Shown here piece after piece: positions 17,068 to 25,406 of a stretch of 39,950 nt of DNA; the stretch's first letter is position 1, and each line of letters begins with the position of its first letter. The position numbers were made by a program, and so were the translations under genes. The notes beneath the pieces are model-generated. The model ran no database searches and was not told the origin of the DNA. It saw only the letters and a list, made by a program, of their open reading frames with translations. The stretch covers positions 1-39,950 of the forward strand of contig DAIDHM010000113.1 of NCBI GenBank assembly GCA_027459705.1, written 5' to 3'. This DNA is from Ktedonobacteria bacterium. Lineage in GTDB: Bacteria; Chloroflexota; Ktedonobacteria; Ktedonobacterales; JACDGC01.

Positions 17068-17955
17068 ATGCGCCAGACTCTCCCCACCCATCCGTTGGTG
17101 GCAACCTTCTCGATCGTGGGACGCGACGCGCGGACGGGCGACCTGGGAGTTGCCGTGCAATCAAAGTTCCTGGCGGTCGGCGCGGTCGTCCCCTGGGCGC
17201 GGGCTGGGGTGGGCGCCGTCGCCACCCAGGCTCTGGCCAATACGGACTACGGCCCGCAGGGCTTGAGTTTGCTGGCAGCTGGCCTACCGCCAGCGACTGT
17301 GCTGGCGCGGATGATGGAGGCCGATGACCTGGCCACGCAGCGTCAGGTGGGCATCGTCGATGCCCAGGGAGCCCACGCGACCTACACCGGCAGTGACTGC
17401 TTTGATTGGGCAGGAGGCCAGTCTGGACCCGACTTCGCCGCTCAGGGCAATATCCTGGCTGGCCCGGCTGTCGTGGCTGCCCTGGCGGAGGTGTTCGTGG
17501 CCAACGCGAGGCTGCCGCTCTGGGATCGTCTGTTGCTGGCACTCACGGCGGCGCAAGCCGCCGGCGGCGATCGGCGCGGTCGGCAATCGGCGGCGTTGCT
17601 CGTGGTGCGCGCGGGTGGTGGCTATGCCGGCCATAATGATCGCTTTATCGATCTGCGCGTGGATGATCATCCTGATCCGATTCCCGAGTTAATTCGGTTG
17701 TTAGACCTGCATAAACTTTATCTCTTCCCCTCCGATCCCGCCGATCTTCGTCCCATCACCACGGAGCTGGCCAGCGAGATCCAGACCAGGTTGATCGCGA
17801 CCGGCGATCTCGCGTCACCCCCCAGTGGTCAGTGGGATGCCGCGACCCAGCGAGCGATGGAGGCGTTCGTCGGGCGCGAGAATCTGGAAGAACGCTGGAA
17901 ACATCCAGGCCAGATCGATCAGGTGGTTCTGGATTTCCTGCGGCGCGCCCGCTGA
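17068..17955 (+). CDS. DUF1028 family, Ntn-hydrolase-like protein
   Basis: Residues 10 to about 205 match the DUF1028 family: ATFSIVGRD, LGVAVQSKFLAVGAVVPWARAGVGAVATQA, YGPQGLSLLAAG and RQVGIVDAQG. The family is placed in the Ntn-hydrolase superfamily, which cleaves amide bonds, but its substrate is not established. The last 70 residues (SGQWDAATQRAMEAFVGRENLEERW) look like the small peptidoglycan-binding-like domain often found at the end of this family. The ATG at 17068 follows GGAGG by seven bases and is two bases after the DppF-type stop, so it is probably the last gene of the peptide importer operon. Cleavage of an imported peptide or amide is a reasonable guess. No signal peptide is seen. 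Confidence 0.9.
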   Translation: MRQTLPTHPLVATFSIVGRDARTGDLGVAVQSKFLAVGAVVPWARAGVGAVATQALANTDYGPQGLSLLAAGLPPATVLARMMEADDLATQRQVGIVDAQGAHATYTGSDCFDWAGGQSGPDFAAQGNILAGPAVVAALAEVFVANARLPLWDRLLLALTAAQAAGGDRRGRQSAALLVVRAGGGYAGHNDRFIDLRVDDHPDPIPELIRLLDLHKLYLFPSDPADLRPITTELASEIQTRLIATGDLASPPSGQWDAATQRAMEAFVGRENLEERWKHPGQIDQVVLDFLRRAR

Positions 17956-18143
17956 ACATCGCTGCATGATGTCGAGGCAAGTGTAGGTGAGCATGCACTC
18001 GCCGCTGTATTCGCGATAATGCTGTGTCTGGCAGGGGGGATAGTCCGGTTGGATCGCCGCTTTGATGCGAGAAAGCCCTGGTGGGAATGCGATTGCTGGC
18101 GATAGCGAGAGATCAGAAAGTACGCATTGGGGAGCGTTTCATC

Positions 18144-20135
18144 ATGATTCTCGCTATTATCGTTGCGCTATTGCTCGGTCTCGCATTGGGGAGTGGCGGG
18201 ATCTGGTTCGTTTTGCGGCGTCGCCATGCTCCCGACCATACGGAAGCGAAAGAGGAAGATCGCGCCGCGCGGCTCGCGCTGGCTTATGGTGACCGCTTTC
18301 AACTCTTCAAGCAATGGCAAGATGTCCTTGAGCGATTCCAACACCGGCTCGACCGCGCGCACTCGCTGGATGCGTTGACGACTGCGCTGGACGAGACGTT
18401 GCACCAGGTCTTCACGAGTAGCGGGCTGGTGTTTGCGGTTGGCGCGCTCCCGGATCTCTTGCTGCTGGATTCGCTGCTGGCCATGTCAGCGAAGAGTATT
18501 GATACGCGTCAGCCAGTGGGTGTCGTCGTCAAGCCCACTCCCTCCGCCACCGAGAGCGCTGAATTGGTGCAAGATCTCTTCGCGGCAGCGGCGCGATTGC
18601 GCGGACAAGAACACCATTGGGCACTGATCAGTGATCTGCAGCCAGGGTTACAGACTCGACTCACCCAGCAGTATCATTTTCCCGGTCTCGCGCTCATCGC
18701 CCCGCTTTTCTTTCAAGACATTGTCTGCGGCATCCTCGTGATTGCTGGTGAGCCAGCGGGTAAGACCGCGGATGTACACCCTGAGTGTGGCCGATTCGCC
18801 AATGTGTTGAGCGAAATGATCATGCTATGGCTGCGTGGGACGGCGTCCACATTGCAACACGGATCAGCCGACGCGCGATCCACCGCCCCCGCCCAGGTCA
18901 TAGATCACCTGCGCCTCCTGGAATCCACCACGCTGGCAACCCAGATAGGTGGCGAGGATCATGCCATGATCGCCGAATTAGCGAACTGGGCCACGACGCT
19001 CACCGTGCCATCCACGGAATATGCGCTGCTGGCGGCGCAGGCCAGCCATACCTTGCGTCAGGTCTGTGGGGGTGATCTGGCAGTGGTGCTGCGATCCGTA
19101 ACGAATCATGGGCAGACCAGCTATATGGCAGAAGCGATCGATGCCGCCCATTGGACGTGGTCGCGCCATCGTGGCTTCCAGGGCGATGAGGGCGCCAACG
19201 CCGAACTGCCGATCTCCGAGGACATCCTGGCCAACTGGCCCGATACGTGTATCGCGGCAGCCGTGGAAACAGGCCAGCCCGTCACGCTCACGACCAATGA
19301 GATCCACCAACACGCCCGCGTCTTCCTGAAACTGGGCATGCAAGCGTTGGCGGCCCTGCCAGCAACGGCGCGCGACGCCGAGCCCTGCGTGCTGGTCGTT
19401 GGGCGGCAATCGACCGCGGCCTTCACGAAACAGAACATCGCGCTCGCTACCATTCTTGCCCATTTTACTTCAACCGGTTTCACTAATCTGCGCCTTGCTC
19501 AGCAAGCCACGACCCTGCGGGAGGCAGCGGCGAATCACTGGAAAGAGATGTCAGCGACAACGAGACAATGTCTGGATGTCCTGATGAACATCGTCCGGAA
19601 ACGCAGCGTCTTGTCGGGGACAGATCCAGAGGCCGTCGCAACCTACGGCGTGGCGATCGCGGAGCAATTGAATGCTCCCCCCCGAATGCTCGGCCACATC
19701 CGCCTCAGCGCATTGCTGGCCGACATTGGCACGCTGATGCTGCCATACAACCTGATGCGCAAAGAGAGCGGACTGACCCCTGATGAGTTACGTTTGATCC
19801 AGAGCCATCCCATGCTCAGCTGTGAGATGCTGGCAGAGCTGGATATCGTGCAAGTATTGCTCCCAATCATTCGCGCGCACCATGAGCATTTCAATGGCAA
19901 TGGCTATCCAGATGGTCTGGAAGGTGGCCACATTCCGCTGGAAGCGCGCGTCATCGCGGTCGCGGACGCCTTTGTACACATGCAGATGGAACGTCCTTAT
20001 CGTGCCGCGCGAACCAAAGCGGAGGCCCTGGCGATCATTGAGGAAGGATCTGGCAAACAATTTGATCCCGCCGTGGTCCGCGCGTTGCTGAAAGTTGTGC
20101 GCGACCAGGAGCAATCGCCAGGGGCAGTGGCCTGA
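18144..20135 (+). CDS. Membrane-anchored degenerate HD-GYP domain protein
   Basis: One N-terminal membrane segment (about residues 2-25, then RRRH) is followed by a long region that resembles one or two poorly conserved GAF-like domains. A C-terminal HD-GYP domain (about 495-655) ends the protein. Active HD-GYP proteins hydrolyse cyclic di-GMP. Here the domain keeps D527, H555 (SHP), H579-H580, GYP (587-589) and D608. It lacks the His of the HD pair, because LLADIG with A526 replaces LLHDIG. The usual upstream metal His appears absent, and N584 replaces Asp in the DGxGYP motif. It is probably inactive or a sensor. The start ATG at 18144 has GGGGAG nine bases upstream. It stands alone and converges on the methyltransferase gene. 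Confidence 0.88.
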   Translation: MILAIIVALLLGLALGSGGIWFVLRRRHAPDHTEAKEEDRAARLALAYGDRFQLFKQWQDVLERFQHRLDRAHSLDALTTALDETLHQVFTSSGLVFAVGALPDLLLLDSLLAMSAKSIDTRQPVGVVVKPTPSATESAELVQDLFAAAARLRGQEHHWALISDLQPGLQTRLTQQYHFPGLALIAPLFFQDIVCGILVIAGEPAGKTADVHPECGRFANVLSEMIMLWLRGTASTLQHGSADARSTAPAQVIDHLRLLESTTLATQIGGEDHAMIAELANWATTLTVPSTEYALLAAQASHTLRQVCGGDLAVVLRSVTNHGQTSYMAEAIDAAHWTWSRHRGFQGDEGANAELPISEDILANWPDTCIAAAVETGQPVTLTTNEIHQHARVFLKLGMQALAALPATARDAEPCVLVVGRQSTAAFTKQNIALATILAHFTSTGFTNLRLAQQATTLREAAANHWKEMSATTRQCLDVLMNIVRKRSVLSGTDPEAVATYGVAIAEQLNAPPRMLGHIRLSALLADIGTLMLPYNLMRKESGLTPDELRLIQSHPMLSCEMLAELDIVQVLLPIIRAHHEHFNGNGYPDGLEGGHIPLEARVIAVADAFVHMQMERPYRAARTKAEALAIIEEGSGKQFDPAVVRALLKVVRDQEQSPGAVA

Positions 20136-20146
20136 TGAGATGCGGG

Positions 20147-21064
20147 TTAGCTTACACGCCGACCATAGGCGACATAGAAGGGCAAATAACCCCGTCCGCG
20201 CGGTTGGCGCAACTCTTGTTCGGCCTGCGCATACAACCGATCGTAGGCTTCCTCTGCATAGATATCCATCCCGATGACACCGGCGCGCAATGCTTTGCCC
20301 ACCGCCAGGCAGTCGGTGGCCGACATCGCGCCGATGTGGCCGCCAAAGTTCCCCATCGGAAAACGCACTTCGCGGACCTGAACCTCGACCAGGCCAGCAG
20401 CTTGCAACTTCTCGCCGATCGTATGGCCGAGGGTAAAATCAATGCCACGGCGCTGGCAGAGCGCCACCCATGAATCCCAGAGCGCCGTGAGCCCGGGGCC
20501 ACCTTCGCGGGGATAACCACATTCCGCCAGTTCCACCCACCCACCGGGCTGGGTCACACGTACGAGCTCGTGGACAACTTCAGGCCAGCGTGCCGATGGG
20601 ATCGCGGCAATCAAGAGTCGCTGATGGACAAAGTCGAAATTTCTATCGGCGAAGGGCAATCCGTCCAGGACATTACCCTGCACGAAGAGATAGTTATCGG
20701 GACGGCGTTCCACCCCATAACCAAGTGTCACTTCTTCGGTCGGAACGAGATCGACGTTGATGACATTGGCCTTGGGAAAATTCGTCGCGAGTTCCATCGC
20801 CCAACGACCGGTGCCACCGCCGACATCCAGGATGCTCAGCGGCTGTGTGATTGGTGCGGCGAAATTTCCTCGTAAGCCACTGCGTAACAGAAAATGCTGG
20901 AAATCCAACCGCTTGATCTCGCCCTCATCTTTGGGAAGGACATAGGGTGCATCCGCCAGATGACGGCGTCCACCGAAGAAGAACATACCACGTTGCGCAA
21001 TCTGAGGGGTATCGGTCGCGAGAGCTGGTGCCGCCGTGCGGGCGCGACGCTGGAACCAGGGCAT
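20147..21064 (-). CDS. Class I SAM-dependent methyltransferase
   Basis: The SAM-binding motif I, LDVGGGTGRW, is at residues 79-88. The acidic end of strand 2, VINVDLVP (D105), follows, and later FVQGNVLDGLPFADRNFDFVHQR and LVRVTQPGGWVEL (motifs II and III of UbiE-like enzymes). The product is 305 residues. Its N-terminal extension of about 70 residues and C-terminal region presumably bind the substrate, which is unknown. I chose the ATG at 21064 because AGGAGG lies six bases upstream. It appears to be a single-gene unit. Confidence 0.9.
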   Translation of the reverse strand: MPWFQRRARTAAPALATDTPQIAQRGMFFFGGRRHLADAPYVLPKDEGEIKRLDFQHFLLRSGLRGNFAAPITQPLSILDVGGGTGRWAMELATNFPKANVINVDLVPTEEVTLGYGVERRPDNYLFVQGNVLDGLPFADRNFDFVHQRLLIAAIPSARWPEVVHELVRVTQPGGWVELAECGYPREGGPGLTALWDSWVALCQRRGIDFTLGHTIGEKLQAAGLVEVQVREVRFPMGNFGGHIGAMSATDCLAVGKALRAGVIGMDIYAEEAYDRLYAQAEQELRQPRGRGYLPFYVAYGRRVS

Positions 21065-21207
21065 CGTTTTCCTCCTGCATCCGTGAAACACCGATCGAGA
21101 GACGATCTCGACGTAGCAGCAGTGTACAGGTTTTTCATGAATTGTCCAGTGGTAGGTTGCCAGGAGCTGCCAGGATCCAATGGCGCTGCATGGCCAGCGT
21201 TATGAGC

Positions 21208-21249
21208 CACGGGTGGCTCCGACCGACACCGAACTTTTCGGTCGTGCGC
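21208..21249. repeat. 42-base dispersed repeat, copy 1
   Basis: It matches 21807-21848 at 39 of 42 positions, and the first 24 bases are identical. It contains the hairpin ACCGAA-CTT-TTCGGT. In copy 2 one stem pair has changed from A-T to G-C on both sides, although another pair is lost. This suggests partial conservation of folding. Confidence 0.7.
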
Positions 21250-21424
21250 AGCTATGTAGCCACCTAGCGCGAACTTTGCCGCAATCTTTGGCAGGGGTTG
21301 GCATCACGCTTTACAGATATGCGCCACATCGAGCACTCAAACCACCGCAAACCCACCCATTTTCTCGTCACCCTGCTCTGCGGTCTGATTGCCGATGGTC
21401 TCCAACCGACCAGGTCTACCATGA

Positions 21425-21452
21425 GTCGCGAGCGCACCGTCGAGCTCGCGAC
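21425..21452 (-). terminator. Hairpin downstream of the YciI-like gene
   Basis: GTCGCGAGC (21425-21433) pairs perfectly with GCTCGCGAC (21444-21452) across a ten-base loop, 16 bases past the YciI-like stop. There is no T run, so a terminator role is only possible. Confidence 0.3.
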
Positions 21453-21468
21453 GTACCTGATACCCACG

Positions 21469-21771
21469 TTAAGCAGGAGCATCAAATGTATTGACAAAGA
21501 TCTCCCATTGACGGATGCTTTGTAACGCTAAGATGCCATGGATATACCAGGGATCGGGCTGCAATTTGCTGCGGACATCCTCTTCGCTTTCCGCGCGGAC
21601 AATGAGCATGGCTCCGCCATCAGCTTCGAACGGTCCACCCAGCATAATGAATCCATCAGTGAGGGCATCGATAAACGCTGCATGTTCATCCCAAAAGGGT
21701 TGCTGACGCGTACGTTTGTTGCGATCACGTCCAGGGCCAGCGCTTGAGAGTACAACAAACACGTTGCTCAT
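21469..21771 (-). CDS. YciI-like (YCII-related) small protein
   Basis: A 100-residue protein that consists of one YCII-type ferredoxin-like fold. The recognisable parts are VVLSSAGPGRD, PFWDEHAAFIDAL, GFIMLGGPFEADGGAMLIVRAES and DPWYIHGILALQSIRQWEIF. The conserved His and Asp residues of the family are present (H in WDEHAAF, DPW). The biochemical role is generally unknown; some relatives are pathway enzymes acting on small ring compounds. The ATG at 21771 follows GGGAGGG by about seven bases. It begins 34 bases after the recN stop on the same strand and may share its message. Confidence 0.88.
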   Translation of the reverse strand: MSNVFVVLSSAGPGRDRNKRTRQQPFWDEHAAFIDALTDGFIMLGGPFEADGGAMLIVRAESEEDVRSKLQPDPWYIHGILALQSIRQWEIFVNTFDAPA

Positions 21772-21805
21772 ACAACTACCCTCCCTTTCAAAACCTGCTC
21801 ATCCC

Positions 21806-23845
21806 TCACGGGTGGCTCCGACCGACACCGGACTTTCCAGTCGTGCGCCGTGTTGCCTGGTGAGGCGCCTGTCCGTTGGTCGCTCCCGCGTTGGGCGGCA
21901 CCGCACCAGGGGATTGTAGGGCCGACGGGGTCGGAGGGTCGGGCGCCGCTACTGCGCGCTTCATCTGGTCGGCGCGGTCTATGAGTTCGGCGGCATTGCG
22001 CGCTGCCGTCGCGGTCGCCACTCCGCCGAGCATCTGGGCCAGTTCCAACGTACGCGCCTCGGTGTCCAGGTCTGTGACCGCCGTGGTGGTGCGGTCATCC
22101 TGCACCAATTTGGCGACATGCCAGTGCTGATCGGCGAAGGCCGCCATCTGGGGGAGATGCGTCACACAGATCACCTGGTGCGCGCGCGCCAATCGCCAGA
22201 GCATCTCTCCGACGATCTGCCCCGTCAAGCCACTGATGCCACTGTCCACTTCGTCGAAGATCAGTGTTGGGGTCGTGTCAGCCGCAGCGAGGATCGACTT
22301 CAGCGCCAGCATGAGCCGCGAGGTCTCGCCACCCGAAGCGATGCGCGCCAGCGGACGCGGCGGCTCACCTGGATTGGGAGCGATCAAAAACTCGACGCGA
22401 TCGATGCCGGTGGGGCTGATGGCGACGCGCCGTGTGCCTTGTGACGCGTCATCCGCCGGGACACCGTCAGGATGTTCGTGGGTTGTCATGGCGACGACGA
22501 AGCGCGCTCGCCGCATATGCAACGTCTCCAGCGCTGCCTCCATTGCCGAGCTCATCCGTTCCGCCGCCACCTGGCGTCGACGCGATACATGTGCCGCCAG
22601 TGTGCCGAGCGTCGCACGGTCGCGCTCGATGCGCGACACAATCTCCGCCAACCGCTCATCACGATGCTCAATGCCCGCTAGCTCCGACCGAGCCGCATCG
22701 GCGAACGCCAGAATCTCCGGGATCCCCGCACCATATTTTCGGCGCAACCGACCGATCAAAGCCAGTCGCTCTTCGATCTCCGCGAGCCGTTCTGGGTCGG
22801 CCTCAGCACGCTCGCGCTCATCGCGCAACGTCGCGCTGATATCCTCCAGGCGATAGATCGCATCATCCAGGGCGGCCTGCGTCTCCGTCAGCGCGGGATC
22901 CAGCCGGATGAGGTCGCGCAGCAGATGCTGCGCGGTCGCCAGGATGCTGAGGGCGCCAGGCGTCTCTCCCTCATCATCGCCATTGAAGGCCGCATAGGCC
23001 GCTGTGCTCTGTTCGCGCAACTGCTCGGCGTTCGCCAACAAACGCCGTTCTCGTTCCAGATCTTCCAGCTCGTGGGGCTGGAGGTCCGCTGAGTCGATCT
23101 CATCGACCTGATAGCGTAACAACTCCGCGCGGCGCTCCAGTTCACGTTCATCACCGCGCAAACGTCGTTCCGCGCGCTTCAGCTCCTGCCAGGCGCGGAC
23201 CGCCTCGCTCAGTTCCGCGCGTTGCGGTAACAGATCGCCATAGCGGTCCAGATAGTTGATATGCTGCTCGGAGCGCAACAGTTCCAAATGCGCTCCCTGG
23301 CCATGCACATCGACGAGCAATGCGCCGATGCGGCTCAGTAGCGCAATCGGCACGGCACGCCCATTGACACGCGCCGTGGTCCGTCCGCTCTGGGCGATCT
23401 CGCGCGTGATGATCAGCGTCTCTTCACCAGCGAGCGATGCATCCGCCGTCGTTAACCCATGTTCGTAGAGAAGCCGCGCCAGCGCGCGCCGTGGTTCGGG
23501 CGCATGGTCTGCTCCCGGTTGCTGCCCATCTTGCTCCTGCTCGTGCTGAGCTGTCCCGTCGTCCTCGTCAGCGGCATCTGTCACCGGGGCCTCGGCCGTC
23601 GCTCCAACATCGATCTGCGCGGCGGGGAGCCAGGGCAGGACGAATATTCCTTCGACCACCGCGCGCGCGGCGCCCGCCCGCACCACCTCCGCGCTGAGCC
23701 GGTCGCCGAGCAGCGCACCAATGGCGTCCAGCACGATCGATTTACCCGCGCCTGTCTCGCCCGTAAAGATCACCAGGCCCTGAGACAGATGCAGTCGGAT
23801 CTGCTGTATGATGGCGAAATCAGTGATGGTCAACTCCTGGAGCAT
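21806..23845 (-). CDS. recN: DNA repair protein RecN
   Basis: This is an SMC-like ATPase that acts early in recombinational repair of double-strand breaks. Walker A GETGAGKS is at residues 29-36, the RecN motif LVDVHGQGAHLELL at about 187-200, a central coiled coil runs through about 220-450, the signature SGGETSRLMLALK is near residue 535, and Walker B LIFDEVDSGISG follows. At 679 residues it is longer than the usual 550-580. An acidic low-complexity insertion at about 79-118 and an unusual tail account for most of this. The last residues (GVGRSHP) are encoded by a copy of a dispersed 42-base repeat. The ATG at 23845 has only a weak ribosome site. Confidence 0.95.
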   Translation of the reverse strand: MLQELTITDFAIIQQIRLHLSQGLVIFTGETGAGKSIVLDAIGALLGDRLSAEVVRAGAARAVVEGIFVLPWLPAAQIDVGATAEAPVTDAADEDDGTAQHEQEQDGQQPGADHAPEPRRALARLLYEHGLTTADASLAGEETLIITREIAQSGRTTARVNGRAVPIALLSRIGALLVDVHGQGAHLELLRSEQHINYLDRYGDLLPQRAELSEAVRAWQELKRAERRLRGDERELERRAELLRYQVDEIDSADLQPHELEDLERERRLLANAEQLREQSTAAYAAFNGDDEGETPGALSILATAQHLLRDLIRLDPALTETQAALDDAIYRLEDISATLRDERERAEADPERLAEIEERLALIGRLRRKYGAGIPEILAFADAARSELAGIEHRDERLAEIVSRIERDRATLGTLAAHVSRRRQVAAERMSSAMEAALETLHMRRARFVVAMTTHEHPDGVPADDASQGTRRVAISPTGIDRVEFLIAPNPGEPPRPLARIASGGETSRLMLALKSILAAADTTPTLIFDEVDSGISGLTGQIVGEMLWRLARAHQVICVTHLPQMAAFADQHWHVAKLVQDDRTTTAVTDLDTEARTLELAQMLGGVATATAARNAAELIDRADQMKRAVAAPDPPTPSALQSPGAVPPNAGATNGQAPHQATRRTTGKSGVGRSHP
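21807..21848. repeat. 42-base dispersed repeat, copy 2, within the 3' end of recN
   Basis: It is the partner of 21208-21249 (39 of 42 identical). It supplies the last codons of recN, and the stop codon lies across its edge. It appears to have been inserted at, or to have created, the gene end. Confidence 0.65.
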
Positions 23846-23987
23846 GGCTCACGCATCCAATTCAATAGCACCGTGCCGTACCATCGCACTGTGCCAATCC
23901 AGTTTCCCGTAGCATCGTGAACCTGGCGACTGCAGCGATAATCTGCATCATGACCATTCTCGCCAATCACTGCCACACACCTGTAGC

Positions 23988-25349
23988 TTATTCCAGATTG
24001 CCCGATGCGATCAACTGGGCGTACCAGTAGCCACTTGCTTTTATCGTCCGTTGCTGGGTATGGTGGTCGACACCGACCAGGCCAAAGCGCGGTCGATAGC
24101 CACATTGCCACTCGAAATTATCGAGTAACGACCAGACAAAATAGCCACCAATCTTCACCCCAGCGCGTAACGCGGCCAGGGTGACGCCAATATGCTCGCG
24201 CAGATAGTCGATGCGGCGGGTATCCGCGATCACTCCTGCCGGGCCCAGCCTATCTGGCAGACCGATGCCATTCTCGGTGACCACAATGGTTTGGTCAGGG
24301 TACTCGCTCTGCAGCCGATTGAGCCAGTACGCCAACCCGGCGGGATATTCTTCCCAGCCCATCGCCGTTGGTCGACGCGTCTTCACCAACTCCGTAGTAT
24401 AGCCAAAGATTTCCCGGAGGGGTGCGGCGCGCGCCAGCAACCGCAGGTAATAATTGACCCCAATCACATCCACTGGACGGCTGATAATATCCAGATCACC
24501 TGGCTCGACGATATCGGCGGGCATCACCACGGCAACGTCGGCAGGATAGTGACCGCGCAGCGTCGCCTCCAGATACGCACCGTGGGCGAACACATCAGCG
24601 CGGATGGCGGCCTCCTGATCTTCCGAGCGATCGGTTGCTGGTTCGATCTGCGCCAGATTGTAGGCGATGCCCACCTGCGCGTCACGTACGTTGGCACGCA
24701 GGGGTTCAAGCGCCAGTCCATGCGCCAGCAACTGGTGATGCATGGCGGCGAAGTAATGCTCACCGCGTCGCAGACCAGGCGCATGGACGCCCATGACATA
24801 ACCGAGCTCGGTATGCGCCGATGGCTCGTTGAGGGTCATCCAAAATTTGACACGGTCACCCAGCCGCTGGGTCACGCTGTGGGCATAGTCGGCGAAGTAG
24901 CGTGCGGTGTCGCGCCAGAGCCAGCCGCCATGCTCTTGCAGCGCCAGGGGCAGGTCCCAATGATAGAGCGTCGCACAGGGTGTGATTCCTCGCGCCATCA
25001 GACCATCGACGAGACGATCGTAGAAATCCAGTCCAGTCGTATTGATCGATCCGCGACCATTGGGATGGATGCGTGGCCAGGCGACGGAGAAGCGATAGGC
25101 GCGCAACCCCAATTGGGACATCAGGGCGAGATCGGCTTCCCACAGCCGGTAGTGGTCGCAAGCCACATCGCCATGTTCGCCGCGCTCCACGGCTCCGGGT
25201 TGATGAGCGAAAGCATCCCAGATGCTCGCACCCCGGCCGCCGACATGGGCGGCGCCTTCAATCTGGTAGGCCGATGTCGCGGCGCCCCAGAGCAATGCGC
25301 CAGGTGGAACTGCGTTGCTGCTCGGCATCTGGTCATGTGCGGTGGTCAT
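23988..25349 (-). CDS. Beta-glucosidase, glycoside hydrolase family 1
   Basis: This GH1 retaining enzyme removes terminal beta-linked glucose or galactose from short oligosaccharides. The N-terminal GH1 signature WGAATSAYQIEGA is at 21-33. The acid/base is E175 in TLNEP, the nucleophile is E359 in VVTENGIG, and the sugar-binding WSLLDNFEW lies near the end. At 453 residues it is standard length, and the absence of a signal peptide makes it cytoplasmic. The ATG at 25349 follows AGGAG by about nine bases. It lies 57 bases after the GTPase stop on the same strand, but no functional link is obvious. The exact sugar preference is unknown. Confidence 0.95.
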   Translation of the reverse strand: MTTAHDQMPSSNAVPPGALLWGAATSAYQIEGAAHVGGRGASIWDAFAHQPGAVERGEHGDVACDHYRLWEADLALMSQLGLRAYRFSVAWPRIHPNGRGSINTTGLDFYDRLVDGLMARGITPCATLYHWDLPLALQEHGGWLWRDTARYFADYAHSVTQRLGDRVKFWMTLNEPSAHTELGYVMGVHAPGLRRGEHYFAAMHHQLLAHGLALEPLRANVRDAQVGIAYNLAQIEPATDRSEDQEAAIRADVFAHGAYLEATLRGHYPADVAVVMPADIVEPGDLDIISRPVDVIGVNYYLRLLARAAPLREIFGYTTELVKTRRPTAMGWEEYPAGLAYWLNRLQSEYPDQTIVVTENGIGLPDRLGPAGVIADTRRIDYLREHIGVTLAALRAGVKIGGYFVWSLLDNFEWQCGYRPRFGLVGVDHHTQQRTIKASGYWYAQLIASGNLE

Positions 25350-25406
25350 GCGCGCATTCTCCTCATCGGCCCATGGCCAGGCGTTAGCGGTGGCGGGTGA
25401 TGACGG

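Larger units (their letters stand above)
21065..21468. other. Gap with a dispersed repeat, no gene seen
   Basis: About 400 bases lie between the methyltransferase start and the YciI-like stop. They hold one copy of a 42-base repeat (21208-21249), described separately, and a 9 bp hairpin at 21425-21452. Open frames here have neither ribosome sites nor recognisable motifs. Confidence 0.4.

Noticed and set aside
22236-22856. Plus-strand frames opposite recN
   Set aside because: They are Ser/Arg-rich shadow translations with no family features. RecN motifs on the minus strand are clear.
24192-25400. Open plus-strand frame of 402 codons opposite the GH1 gene
   Set aside because: It mirrors the beta-glucosidase gene, which has all GH1 motifs. 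The antisense product has no recognisable domain or ribosome site.
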